NCBI GenBank assembly: GCA_017305535.1
Contig: JAFKKN010000001.1
Coordinates: forward strand, 297,145 to 361,144
Source: Hyphomicrobiales bacterium
GTDB taxonomy: Bacteria; Pseudomonadota; Alphaproteobacteria; Rhizobiales; Xanthobacteraceae
DNA length: 64,000 nucleotides
Direction: 5' to 3'
In this document: positions 17,416 to 25,875 of the stretch, piece by piece
Position numbering within the stretch: position 1 is the stretch's first letter
Layout of the letters: each line of letters begins with the position of its first letter
Notes under the pieces: model-generated
Told to the model about the DNA's origin: nothing
The model's database searches: none
The model's input: only the letters and a program-made list of their open reading frames with translations
Translations under genes and position numbers: made by a program

Positions 17416-19146
17416 TCAGTTCCCGGACGATCCCGCCGCGCGCGCCGCTTGCAATTCCGGGAACTCTTCCTCGCGGAATTCCGCGCCGCGTAGCTTGTCG
17501 TCGCGGTCGCCGTCGTGTTCGAGGCGGCGCAACTGCACGCGGCGGATCTTGCCGGAAATAGTCTTCGGCAGTTCGGTCACCAACTCGATGCGGCGGATGC
17601 GCTTGAACGGCGACAGCCGGCCTTGCAGGAAGCGGAAGATCGACAGCGCTGTTGCGGCGGAACGTTCGGTATCGCCGACGAGCAGAATATAGGCCTTGGG
17701 CACCGCAAGCCGGATCGGATCGGGGCTCGGGATCACGGCCGCTTCGGCGACGAGATCATGCTCCAGCAGCACGCTTTCCAGTTCGAACGGGCTGATGCGA
17801 TAGTCGGATGACTTGAACACGTCGTCGGCGCGGCCAACGAAAGTGAGATAACCGTCGTCATCGACGAATACGACATCGCCGCTGCGATAGACCTCGCCTT
17901 CCGCGCCCGCGAGTTTGCCGTCGTCGGTCTGATACCCCTGCATCAGGCCGGCGGGGCGTTGGCTGCCGAGCACCAATGCCACCTCGCCTTCCTTGGCAGG
18001 ATTGCCGTCGGCATCAACGACGCGGATCTGGTAACCCGGCATCGGCCGTCCCATCGATCCGACCTTCAACGGCTGCTCCGGCGAATTACCGACCATCGCC
18101 GTAGTTTCGGTCTGGCCGTAACCGTCGCGAATGGTGAGGCTCCATGCGCCCTTCACCTGATCGATGATCTCGGGATTGAGCGGCTCGCCGGCGCCGCATA
18201 CCTCGCGCAGCGATACCTTGAAGTCGGAGAGCTTCTCCTGAATGAACATACGCCACACCGTCGGCGGCGCACACAGCGTGGTGACGCCGCAGCGGCCGAT
18301 GGTGGCAAGCAGATTCTTCGCGTCGAAGCGCGGCTGATTGACCACGAACACCGCCGCGCCTGCATTCCACGGCGCGAAGAAGCAGCTCCAGGCGTGCTTG
18401 GCCCAGCCAGGCGACGAAATGTTGAGATGAATGTCCCCGGGCTTCAGCCCGATCCAGTACATGGTCGAGAGATGCCCGACCGGATAGCTGCGCTGGCTGT
18501 GGCGCACCAGCTTCGGCTTCGCCGTGGTACCGGAGGTGAAATACAGCAGCATCGGATCGTCGGCTCGCGTCACGCCGTCCGGCGTGAAGGCATCGGAGAA
18601 CTCCGCAGCCTTTTCAAACGACAGCCAGCCGTCGCTGCCCGGTCCAACCACGATACGCTTGAGCTCGCCGCTCTTGAGCGAGGCGAATTTCGCCACCTGA
18701 TCCTGCGCAGCAACCACCGCCTTGGCGCGGCCGCGATCGAGCCGGTCCTGCAGTTCGTCCGGCGTCAGCAACGTCGTCGCGGGAATGATGACGACGCCGA
18801 GCTTGATGCAGGCCAGCATCGTCTCCCACAGCGGCACCACGTTGCCGAGCAGCAGCAACAGATGATCGCCGCGCTTCAAGCCTTGCGCGCGCAAGAAGTT
18901 CGCCACGCGACTGGAGCGAAGTGACAGTTCGGCGAAGGTGAGCTTGGTTTCGGTGTTGGTCGCGGCCTCGACGATCCACAGCGCCGGGCGATCCTTGCTT
19001 TGCGGATCGCGCGCCAGATCCGCGTCGAACCAGTCGAGCGCCCAGTTGAACTCGGTCTGGTCGGGCCATTTGAAGCCGGCCACCGCGCCGGCGTAATCGG
19101 TGCGGTGGTCGAGAAGGAACTGGCGGGCTTGCTGGAATGTCGTCAT
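17416..19146 (-). CDS. AMP-forming acyl-CoA synthetase
   Basis: A 576-residue adenylate-forming ligase that activates a carboxylic acid through an acyl-AMP to the CoA thioester. LLYFTSGTTAKPKLVRHS is the P-loop A3 motif. DGYGQTETT (A5), YRSGDVVFVDDDGYLTFVGRADD (A7-A8) and the C-terminal Lys in PKTISGKIRR (A10) are present. SSPGWAKHAWSCFFAPWNAGA resembles medium-chain/benzoate-type ligases. The start MTTFQQ at 19146 has GAGG about 8 bases upstream; an earlier in-frame ATG at 19164 is possible. It lies downstream of mmsB in the same direction. Confidence 0.88.
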   Translation of the reverse strand: MTTFQQARQFLLDHRTDYAGAVAGFKWPDQTEFNWALDWFDADLARDPQSKDRPALWIVEAATNTETKLTFAELSLRSSRVANFLRAQGLKRGDHLLLLLGNVVPLWETMLACIKLGVVIIPATTLLTPDELQDRLDRGRAKAVVAAQDQVAKFASLKSGELKRIVVGPGSDGWLSFEKAAEFSDAFTPDGVTRADDPMLLYFTSGTTAKPKLVRHSQRSYPVGHLSTMYWIGLKPGDIHLNISSPGWAKHAWSCFFAPWNAGAAVFVVNQPRFDAKNLLATIGRCGVTTLCAPPTVWRMFIQEKLSDFKVSLREVCGAGEPLNPEIIDQVKGAWSLTIRDGYGQTETTAMVGNSPEQPLKVGSMGRPMPGYQIRVVDADGNPAKEGEVALVLGSQRPAGLMQGYQTDDGKLAGAEGEVYRSGDVVFVDDDGYLTFVGRADDVFKSSDYRISPFELESVLLEHDLVAEAAVIPSPDPIRLAVPKAYILLVGDTERSAATALSIFRFLQGRLSPFKRIRRIELVTELPKTISGKIRRVQLRRLEHDGDRDDKLRGAEFREEEFPELQAARAAGSSGN

Positions 19147-19259
19147 CGTCGCAACCTCGATCATGGCTGTTTTCCGGGACAGCATGTCACCGCGCGATGC
19201 GGCAGGGCAATCCGCCTTTTGCGTTAGATCGAGACTGCCCGCCGGGCGCGCCCGCGCGG

Positions 19260-20147
19260 CTATTTTCCGGCGATCTGCCGCAAATGATGGATGATGCCGG
19301 AGAAATCCGCGCCGCCATGGCCAGCCTTCTCGAAGGCATCATAAATGCTTTCCGCATGGGCACCGAGCGGCGTGGCCGCGCCGGACGTCTTGGCCGCATC
19401 CTGCGACAGCCGCAGGTCCTTCAGCATCAGCGCCGCAGCAAAGCCGGGCTTGTAGTCGTTGTTGGCCGGCGAGGTCGGCACCGGGCCCGGCACCGGGCAG
19501 TAGGTCGTCAGCGACCAGCACTGTCCCGACGAAGTCGAGGCAACGTCGAACAATGCCTGATGCGACAGGCCGAGCTTTTCGCCGAGCGCGAACGCCTCGC
19601 AGACGCCGATCATCGAGATGCCGAGGATCATGTTGTTGCAGATCTTCGCCGCCTGACCGGCACCGCCCTTGCCGCAGTGGACGATCTTCTTGCCCATATT
19701 CTCGAGGATCGGCTTGGCGAGGGAAAATGCAAAATCCTCTCCACCGCACATGAAAGTCAGCGTTGCGCCCTTCGCGCCGCCGGTGCCGCCGGATACCGGC
19801 GCATCGACCGACGGCAGATTGTGTTCGGTTGCGTGATCGTGAGCATGACGCGCGCTTTCCACGTCGATGGTGGAGCAATCGATCAGAAGCGTATTCTTGG
19901 CGACGACCGGCACGATCTCCTTCCAGACGGAGAGCACGTGCTTGCCGGCCGGCAGCATGGTGACGACGACGTCCGCCCCCTTCACCGCATCGACTGCCGT
20001 GGCAGCAATCGACGCGCCGGCGGCCTTCGCGGCCTCGCGCGAGGCGTCGACCAGATCGAAGCCGACAACCTTGTGGCCGGCCTTCACCAGGTTCGCGGCC
20101 ATCGGGCCGCCCATGTTGCCGAGGCCAATGAATGCGATGTTCGCCAT
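19260..20147 (-). CDS. mmsB: 3-hydroxyisobutyrate dehydrogenase
   Basis: A 295-residue NAD-dependent beta-hydroxyacid dehydrogenase that oxidises 3-hydroxyisobutyrate to methylmalonate semialdehyde in valine degradation. The N-terminal Rossmann motif is FIGLGNMGGPMAANL. DAPVSGGTGGAKGATL is the substrate-binding signature, and GKGGAGQAAKICNNM carries the catalytic Lys. MLPAG is typical of the HIBADH branch. The ATG at 20147 follows AGAGGAAAC. It sits in a run with the hydroxyisobutyryl-CoA hydrolase-like gene and mmsA, which supports the assignment over glyoxylate/tartronate reductases. Confidence 0.93.
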   Translation of the reverse strand: MANIAFIGLGNMGGPMAANLVKAGHKVVGFDLVDASREAAKAAGASIAATAVDAVKGADVVVTMLPAGKHVLSVWKEIVPVVAKNTLLIDCSTIDVESARHAHDHATEHNLPSVDAPVSGGTGGAKGATLTFMCGGEDFAFSLAKPILENMGKKIVHCGKGGAGQAAKICNNMILGISMIGVCEAFALGEKLGLSHQALFDVASTSSGQCWSLTTYCPVPGPVPTSPANNDYKPGFAAALMLKDLRLSQDAAKTSGAATPLGAHAESIYDAFEKAGHGGADFSGIIHHLRQIAGK

Positions 20148-20239
20148 GACGTTTCCTCTTTTGCTTGTCGTCTCGTAACTCTATCTTTTAGTTGAGCGTG
20201 ATCTTATCCGAAAATCGGATTTCACTTTCGGGATCGCCC

Positions 20240-21313
20240 CTATTTCGGAAAAACCAGTTGATCGCCAGCGCGTGGCGCGAAGTAGCGATCGACGATCTCC
20301 GGCGTGACATCCTCGATCCGTGAAGGCTGCCATTTCGGCTGCCGGTCCTTGTCGATGATCGCGGCCCGCACGCCTTCAATGAACTCCGCGCTGTCGAACA
20401 CTTGCAGCGCCGCGCGATATTCTCGCGCGAGACATTCCTGCAACGATTTGGAGGCGCGCGCGGCGCGCAGCAGCTTCAGCGTTACCTTCATGCTGGTCGG
20501 CGATTTGTCGCCAAGCGCCTTCAACGTCGCCTGCGCGAAGTCGGAACTATCGGCCCGGAGCGCGGCGACGATCGCCTCGACGCTGTCATGACCGAACAGC
20601 TGATCGATCTGCGAACGATGTTGTTCGGCGATGCCCGGCTGCGGCTTCTCGGTGAAACCACGGATCGTATTCGCGACCTGCGCGGCGTCGGCGCCATTCG
20701 GCAGAGCTGTGAGCGCGGCGCGTAACTCCGGCCACTTCGCGGCCGGCACGTAGAAATCGGCAAAGCCGGCGTAGATCGCGTCCGCCCCGTTCATGGTCTG
20801 CCCGGTGAGGCCGAAGTAAGTGCCGATCTCGCCCGGCGCGCGCGACAACAACCAGGTGCCGCCGACGTCGGGGAAGAAGCCGATGCCGACCTCCGGCATT
20901 CCGACTTTGGTCTTGTCGTTGACGACACGATGGCTGCCATGCGCGGCAAGACCGGTGCCGCCGCCCATCACCAGGCCGTCCATGTAGGCGACATAGGGCT
21001 TCGGAAAACGCGCGATGCGGTCGTCGAGGATATATTCCTCACGCCAGAACACCGGGCCGAGATCGCCCTTCTCCCGCGCGCTGTCGTAGAGCCCGCGAAT
21101 GTCGCCACCGGCGCACAGTCCGCGCTCGCCAGCACCTTCCAGCAAAATCAGCGCCACTGAGGGGTCGGCCTCGAACCCGTCCATCGCGCGATCCATGTCG
21201 CGCGTCATCTCCAGCGTCAGCGCGTTGATCGCCTTCGGGCGATTGAGCCGGACCACGCCCGCAGCACCCTCGCGACGGGCGATCAGATCGCCCTCGTTTG
21301 CGTCAACGCTCAT
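20240..21313 (-). CDS. 3-hydroxyisobutyryl-CoA hydrolase-like (enoyl-CoA hydratase family)
   Basis: A 357-residue crotonase-superfamily protein of the long HIBCH type (family about 350, against about 260 for plain hydratases). Oxyanion-hole motifs GLCAGGDIRGLY and GLVMGGGTGLAAH and the signature MPEVGIGFFPDVGGTWLLSR are present. It releases CoA from (S)-3-hydroxyisobutyryl-CoA, the step before MmsB. The start ATG overlaps the stop of the upstream acyl-CoA dehydrogenase (ATGA), which indicates translational coupling. A 2-enoyl-CoA hydratase role cannot be excluded, as the window has no other hydratase in this operon. Confidence 0.9.
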   Translation of the reverse strand: MSVDANEGDLIARREGAAGVVRLNRPKAINALTLEMTRDMDRAMDGFEADPSVALILLEGAGERGLCAGGDIRGLYDSAREKGDLGPVFWREEYILDDRIARFPKPYVAYMDGLVMGGGTGLAAHGSHRVVNDKTKVGMPEVGIGFFPDVGGTWLLSRAPGEIGTYFGLTGQTMNGADAIYAGFADFYVPAAKWPELRAALTALPNGADAAQVANTIRGFTEKPQPGIAEQHRSQIDQLFGHDSVEAIVAALRADSSDFAQATLKALGDKSPTSMKVTLKLLRAARASKSLQECLAREYRAALQVFDSAEFIEGVRAAIIDKDRQPKWQPSRIEDVTPEIVDRYFAPRAGDQLVFPK

Positions 21314-22455
21314 CGCGCGCCCTCGATCAGCTTGCGCGACACGATCAGCCGCATGATTTCGTTGGTGCCTTCGAGAATTTGATGCACGCGCAGATCGCGC
21401 ACGATCTTCTCGATGCCGTATTCGGCGAGATAGCCATAGCCGCCGTGCAGTTGCAGCGCCTGATTGGCGACCGCGAAGCCGACATCAGTGCCGAAGCGTT
21501 TGGCCATCGCGCACAGCATCGACGCATCGGAATCTTTGCGATCCAGCGCCGCCGCCGCGCGCCACAGGAACGTGCGCGCCGCCTCCAGTTCGGTCGCCAT
21601 ATCGGCGACACGGAATTGCAACGCCTGAAACTCGTCGAGCCGCTTGCCGAATGCCTTGCGCTCTTTCATGTAGCTTAGCGTCTTGTCGAGCGCGCTTTGC
21701 GCGCCGCCGAGCGAACAGGCGGCGATGTTCAGCCGTCCGCCATCGAGCCCGGCCATCGCGATCTTGAAGCCGATACCTTCGTCACCGAGGCGGTTGGCGA
21801 CCGGCACGCGCGCGTTCTCGAAGATCACCGCGCGCGTGGGCTGCGCGTTCCAGCCCATCTTGCGCTCGTTGGCGCCGAACGACACACCGGGCGTCTTGCT
21901 GTCGATCACGATGGTCGAGATGCCGCCGGGGCCGTTGTCGCCTGTGCGCACCATGCTAACGAGCAGATCGGTGCTACCCGCGCCCGAGATAAACTGCTTC
22001 TGGCCATTGAGAACGTAGTGATCGCCCTCACGCACAGCCCGCGTCCGCAGCGCGGCCGCATCGGAACCCGCGCCCGGCTCGGTCAAGCAATAGCTCGCCA
22101 GCAATTCCATCGTGCAGAGCTTGGGCAGCCACTTGTGGCGCTGCTCGTTCGAACCGTAGGCGTCGATCATCCACGACGCCATATTGTGGATCGAAATGAA
22201 CGACGACACCGTGGGGCAGCCTAGCGCCAGCGCCTCGAAGATCAGCGCGGCGTCGAAGCGCGTCAGCGCCGATCCGCCGACGTCGTCCTTGATGTAGATG
22301 CCGCCGATGCCGAGGCTCGCTGCTTCCCGCATCACGTCGACGGGAAAATGCTTCTCCTCGTCCCATTTCAGCGCGAACGGCGCGATCTTCTCGGCCGCGA
22401 AATCCCGCGCCATGTCGCGAACCGCAATCTGATCTTCATTGAGCGCGAATTGCAT
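21310..22455 (-). CDS. acyl-CoA dehydrogenase, probably isobutyryl-CoA specific
   Basis: A 381-residue FAD enzyme of the ACAD family. The signatures CLTEPGAGSDAAAL and QKQFISGAG (FAD/substrate contacts), QLHGGYGYLAEYGIEKI and LEGTNEIMRLIVSRKL are intact. Context is decisive: the following gene encodes a hydroxyisobutyryl-CoA hydrolase-like protein and mmsA precedes it, as in branched-chain (valine) catabolic operons. Electrons would go to ETF. It overlaps the next gene by 4 bases. Confidence 0.9.
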   Translation of the reverse strand: MQFALNEDQIAVRDMARDFAAEKIAPFALKWDEEKHFPVDVMREAASLGIGGIYIKDDVGGSALTRFDAALIFEALALGCPTVSSFISIHNMASWMIDAYGSNEQRHKWLPKLCTMELLASYCLTEPGAGSDAAALRTRAVREGDHYVLNGQKQFISGAGSTDLLVSMVRTGDNGPGGISTIVIDSKTPGVSFGANERKMGWNAQPTRAVIFENARVPVANRLGDEGIGFKIAMAGLDGGRLNIAACSLGGAQSALDKTLSYMKERKAFGKRLDEFQALQFRVADMATELEAARTFLWRAAAALDRKDSDASMLCAMAKRFGTDVGFAVANQALQLHGGYGYLAEYGIEKIVRDLRVHQILEGTNEIMRLIVSRKLIEGAR

Positions 22456-22574
22456 ATCACCCCGCTGTGTTCGATGACCCTGCCCTGTACCAACGGGGTT
22501 GAGACAGGGATTCAGACCGCGACTGTCCGCTGCACCGCCAAGAACATTCCTCGGCGAGCGGCAGCATGCGGCAT

Positions 22575-22600
22575 CCGCTCCCGGATATCTCCGGGAGCGG
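22575..22600. other. intergenic stem-loop after mmsA
   Basis: CCGCTCCCGGA (22575-22585) and TCCGGGAGCGG (22590-22600) form a perfect 11-bp stem with a 4-base loop in the 163-bp gap between the mmsA stop and the dehydrogenase start. There is no T-run on either side, so it is more likely an mRNA processing/stability hairpin than a terminator. Confidence 0.65.
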
Positions 22601-22618
22601 CATTTGCCAAGCTGCAGC

Positions 22619-24112
22619 TTAGCTGGTCGGCATTGCGAAGTCGGCGCCTTCCTTGACGCCGGACGGCCAGCGCGCGGTCACGGTCTTGGTCTTGGTGTAG
22701 AAGCGGATCGAGTCCGCGCCGTACTGGTTGAGGTCGCCGAAGCCGGAACGCTTCCAGCCACCGAAGGAGAAGTAGGCCACCGGCACCGGGATCGGCACGT
22801 TGATACCGACCATGCCGACGTTGACGCGGGCCGCGAATTCACGGGCCGAGTCGCCGTCGCGCGTGAAGATCGCGACGCCGTTGCCGTATTCGTGCTCGGA
22901 CGGCAGCCGCAGCGCCTCGTCGAAGTCGTGGGCGCGCACCACTGACAGGACGGGTCCGAAGATCTCTTCCTTGTAGATCCGCATGTCCTTGGTGACGTTG
23001 TCGAACAGACAACCACCCAGGTAGAAGCCGTTCTCGTAGCCCTGCATCTTGAAGCCGCGGCCGTCGACCGCGAGCGTCGCGCCTTCCTGGACGCCGATAT
23101 CGACGTAATTGCGCACGCGCTCCAGCGCCGCCCTGGTGACCAGCGGACCGAAATCGGCGTTCGGGTCGATCGACGGGCCGATCTTCAGGCTTTCGACGCG
23201 CGGGATCAGCTTTTCCATCAGGCGATCGCCGGTGGTCTTGCCGACCGGCACCGCGACCGACACGGCCATGCAGCGCTCGCCGGCAGCGCCGTAGCCGGAG
23301 CCGACCAGTGCGTCGACGGCCTGATCCATGTCGGCGTCGGGCATCACGATCATGTGGTTCTTGGCGCCGCCGAAGCACTGCGCGCGCTTGCCGGTCTGCG
23401 CCGCACGCTCATAGATGTATTGCGCGATCGACGACGAGCCGACGAAGCCGACCGCCGAGATATCCGGATCGTCGAGGATGGCGTCGACGGCGTCCTTGTC
23501 ACCGTTGACGACGTTGAGGATGCCCGGCGGCACGCCGGCCTCCAGCATCAGTTCGGCAAGCCGCATCGGCACGCCGGGATCGCGCTCCGACGGCTTGAGG
23601 ATGAAGGCGTTGCCGGCGGCAATCGCCGGGGCGAACTGCCACATCGGGATCATCGCCGGGAAGTTGAACGGGGTGATGCCGGCGACGACGCCGAGCGGCT
23701 GGCGCATCGAATAGATATCGATGCCCGGACCCGCGCCCTCGGTGTATTCGCCCTTCATCAGGTGTGGCACGCCGAGCACGAACTCGACGACTTCGACGCC
23801 GCGCAGGATGTCGCCCTTGGCGTCCGGAATGGTCTTGCCGTGCTCGCGCGCCAGCAGCTCGGCCATGGTGTCGTTGTCGCGGGCCACCAGTTCGAGGAAT
23901 TTCATCAGGATGCGGGCGCGGCGCTGCGGGTTGGTCGCGGCCCATGCCGGCTGCGCGGCCTTGGCATTCTCGACGGCGGCGCGAAGCTCGGCCTTGGTCG
24001 CCAACGCGACCTGCGCCTGCACGTCGCCCGTCATGGGCTGGTAGACGTCGGCAAAGCGGCCGGATGTGCCCTTGACGGCCTTACCGCCGATGAAATGTCC
24101 GATCGAGCGCAT
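22619..24112 (-). CDS. mmsA: methylmalonate-semialdehyde dehydrogenase (CoA-acylating)
   Basis: A 497-residue aldehyde dehydrogenase converting methylmalonate semialdehyde to propionyl-CoA with NAD and CoA, releasing CO2. The N-terminus MRSIGHFIGGK is typical. TPFNFPAMIPMWQFAPAIAAGN forms the cofactor channel, GFVGSS the NAD loop, and GERCMAVSVAVPVG carries the catalytic Cys, with Cys-Met-Ala typical of MMSDH. It lacks the general-base Glu of hydrolytic ALDHs, which is expected. The ATG at 24112 follows GGAGG directly. That ribosome site can pair with an upstream CCTCC. Confidence 0.95.
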   Translation of the reverse strand: MRSIGHFIGGKAVKGTSGRFADVYQPMTGDVQAQVALATKAELRAAVENAKAAQPAWAATNPQRRARILMKFLELVARDNDTMAELLAREHGKTIPDAKGDILRGVEVVEFVLGVPHLMKGEYTEGAGPGIDIYSMRQPLGVVAGITPFNFPAMIPMWQFAPAIAAGNAFILKPSERDPGVPMRLAELMLEAGVPPGILNVVNGDKDAVDAILDDPDISAVGFVGSSSIAQYIYERAAQTGKRAQCFGGAKNHMIVMPDADMDQAVDALVGSGYGAAGERCMAVSVAVPVGKTTGDRLMEKLIPRVESLKIGPSIDPNADFGPLVTRAALERVRNYVDIGVQEGATLAVDGRGFKMQGYENGFYLGGCLFDNVTKDMRIYKEEIFGPVLSVVRAHDFDEALRLPSEHEYGNGVAIFTRDGDSAREFAARVNVGMVGINVPIPVPVAYFSFGGWKRSGFGDLNQYGADSIRFYTKTKTVTARWPSGVKEGADFAMPTS

Positions 24113-24117
24113 ATTTT

Positions 24118-24141
24118 CCTCCAGAGAACTGTTGCTGGAGG
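24118..24141 (-). promoter_or_regulatory. hairpin sequestering the mmsA ribosome site
   Basis: On the minus strand CCTCCAG (24141-24135) can pair with CTGGAGG (24124-24118), a 7-bp stem with a 10-base loop. The 3' arm is the Shine-Dalgarno GGAGG of mmsA, ending 5 bases before its ATG. It may modulate translation. Functional relevance is inferred only. Confidence 0.4.
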
Positions 24142-24259
24142 CAGTTTGGCCCTTCCGACCGGCTTTTGAAAATGGATTCTCCGCGCAACCCGTTTGCGAA
24201 AATGCAGACATGGCCTGTGCGGGACCGCGATGGCGCAGCAACCACCCTGGCGGGAGCGG

Positions 24260-24880
24260 CTACGCCCCCTTCGCGCCGGGCTTTTTCGCGCGCGCTTTTA
24301 CCGGCGCCGGCTTCTCCAGGAGGGCATCGCGGCCAGCCGCCAAAATATCGTCCGATAGCTTGCCGGAGCCGCCTGCCCGCGCAAGAACCAGCGTTCCCAC
24401 CATCGTGGCGAGCGCGGCCATCGCCTGCTCGCGCGCGGCTTCGGCTGAAATGTCCGAAATCTGTTCGGCCAGCATCTCCACCATCTCCTCGAGCTTGGCG
24501 GCGAAGGCCCGGCGGGTCTTGATGCTTTCGCGTCCGATCTCGGCCGCCAGCGCCGGCAACGCGCAGCCGCGGCCCGGATCGTCGCGATGGGCGGGACTCA
24601 GGTAGGATTCGACAATCGCCGCGAAGCGTTCGGCCGGCGGCATCGGTTCGGTTTTCTTCCGCCACCCGGCGGTGGAGCGCTCCATCGCATAGACGAATGC
24701 TTCGACCACCAGTGCCTCGCGCGAGGCGAAATGCGCGTAGAAGCCGCCATGGGTGAGGCCCGCTTCCTTCATCAGGTCGGCGACACCGATACCATGCGCA
24801 CCGCGCTCGCGAAGCTTGACCGAAGCCTTCTTCACGATACGGGCGTGGGTCTCCTGCTTGTGTTCCTTCGCGTAGCGCAT
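24260..24880 (-). CDS. TetR/AcrR-family transcriptional regulator
   Basis: A 206-residue regulator. The N-terminal helix-turn-helix reads KEHKQETHARIVKKAS...IGVADLMKEAGLTHGGFYAHFASREAL (about residues 4-54), the TetR form with the GGFYxHFxxKexL recognition helix. The C-terminal half is helical with GRGCALPALAAEIGRES, typical of a subfamily often found next to fatty-acid or xenobiotic genes. The C-terminus is basic (KARAKKPGAKGA). The ATG at 24880 has GGGAG 6 bases upstream, better than the ATG at 24892. It lies between mmsA and a divergent enoyl-CoA hydratase gene, either of which it might control. Confidence 0.88.
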   Translation of the reverse strand: MRYAKEHKQETHARIVKKASVKLRERGAHGIGVADLMKEAGLTHGGFYAHFASREALVVEAFVYAMERSTAGWRKKTEPMPPAERFAAIVESYLSPAHRDDPGRGCALPALAAEIGRESIKTRRAFAAKLEEMVEMLAEQISDISAEAAREQAMAALATMVGTLVLARAGGSGKLSDDILAAGRDALLEKPAPVKARAKKPGAKGA

Positions 24881-24931
24881 CGCCGCTCCCATGACATGTT
24901 GTAGATCATATAACGAAAGCGCTTTAGAAAT

Positions 24932-24950
24932 ATAGCCCCGCCTGGGCTAT
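24932..24950. promoter_or_regulatory. candidate operator between TetR gene and divergent crotonase
   Basis: Perfect inverted repeat ATAGCCC-CGCCT-GGGCTAT in the 131-bp divergent spacer. Size and position suit a TetR-family dimer site, but there is no second copy to confirm it. Confidence 0.4.
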
Positions 24951-25011
24951 TTACAACTGACGGTTGCCTCGCCGCCAGCGACCTACCCTCCTATCAGAGC
25001 GAGAATTTCCG

Positions 25012-25794
25012 ATGCAGATGATCAATTCCCATTGCGGCGTGACGCGCGATGCGCGCGGCGTGGTCCGCTTCGCCATCACCAATGCCGGCTCCCTCACGAT
25101 CCTCAACTCGACGGTGATCAAGGCCGTCACCGAAGGATTAACCTCGCTCGCCGCCGACGCCGATATCCGCGCGCTGATCCTGACCGGGGGAACCGAGAAA
25201 AGCATGATCGGCGGCGCCGACATCAAGGAGATGGCGACGCTTGATCAGGCCAGCGCCGAGCGCTTCATCTCCGGTTTGCGCGATCTGTGCGAAGCGGTGC
25301 GCGAGTTTCCCGCGCCGACGATCGCGCGGATGCCGGGATGGTGCCTCGGCGGGGGGCTGGAAGTCGCGGCCGCCTGCGATTTTCGCGTCGCGGCGCAGGA
25401 CGCGAAATTCTCCATGCCAGAGGTGCGGGTCGGCATCCCCTCGGTGATTCATGCCGCGTTGTTGCCGCGCCTGATCGGCTGGGGCCGCGCCCGCTGGCTG
25501 TTGATGACCGCCGCCACCATCGACGCGCCGACGGCGCTGGACTGGGGTCTGGTCGATGTGGTCGCCAGTGACGGAGAGCCGCTCGATACCGCCGTCGAGC
25601 GCGTGGTGGAAATGTTGCTGGAGTGCGGACCGCAGGCGCTGCGCAATCAGAAGGCGCTGCTGCGGCAGTGGGAAGACCTTCCGCTGAAGGAATCCGTCGA
25701 GGTGTCCGTCGGCGCGTTCGGGCGCTCGTATCTCACCGACGAACCGCGACGGTTGATGGGCGAATTCGTAAACCGCAAACGCGGCGGCAAATAA
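25012..25794 (+). CDS. enoyl-CoA hydratase/isomerase family protein
   Basis: A 260-residue crotonase-fold protein. Oxyanion-hole motifs are GGADIKEMATL and RMPGWCLGGGLEVAAACDFRVA; the signature MPEVRVGIPSVIHAALLPRLIG follows. The usual second catalytic Glu region reads EVRVGIPSV, and the position used by hydratases (Glu164 type) is not clearly conserved. Hydratase, isomerase and hydrolase therefore all remain possible. The start MQMINSHC at 25012 fits the family N-terminus. Divergent from the TetR gene and convergent with the carboxyltransferase gene. Confidence 0.85.
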   Translation: MQMINSHCGVTRDARGVVRFAITNAGSLTILNSTVIKAVTEGLTSLAADADIRALILTGGTEKSMIGGADIKEMATLDQASAERFISGLRDLCEAVREFPAPTIARMPGWCLGGGLEVAAACDFRVAAQDAKFSMPEVRVGIPSVIHAALLPRLIGWGRARWLLMTAATIDAPTALDWGLVDVVASDGEPLDTAVERVVEMLLECGPQALRNQKALLRQWEDLPLKESVEVSVGAFGRSYLTDEPRRLMGEFVNRKRGGK

Positions 25795-25818
25795 AAACGC
25801 GCCGCTCAACGCGGCGCG
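25790..25818 (-). terminator. intrinsic terminator of the carboxyltransferase transcript
   Basis: Perfect 8-bp stem CGCGCCGC (25798-25805) with GCGGCGCG (25811-25818). Reading leftwards it is followed by TTTTTATTT, the complement of 25789-25797. It is therefore a good minus-strand terminator for the gene ending at 25876. Confidence 0.75.
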
Positions 25819-25840
25819 CATTATTCCGCTCCTTAGAACA

Positions 25841-25872
25841 GTCTCGCGATTCAATCATCGCGAGACCGTTTT
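25841..25872 (+). terminator. intrinsic terminator of the crotonase transcript
   Basis: Perfect 10-bp stem GTCTCGCGAT (25841-25850) with ATCGCGAGAC (25857-25866), followed on the plus strand by CGTTTT. It serves the gene ending at 25794. Confidence 0.75.
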
Positions 25873-25875
25873 CCT

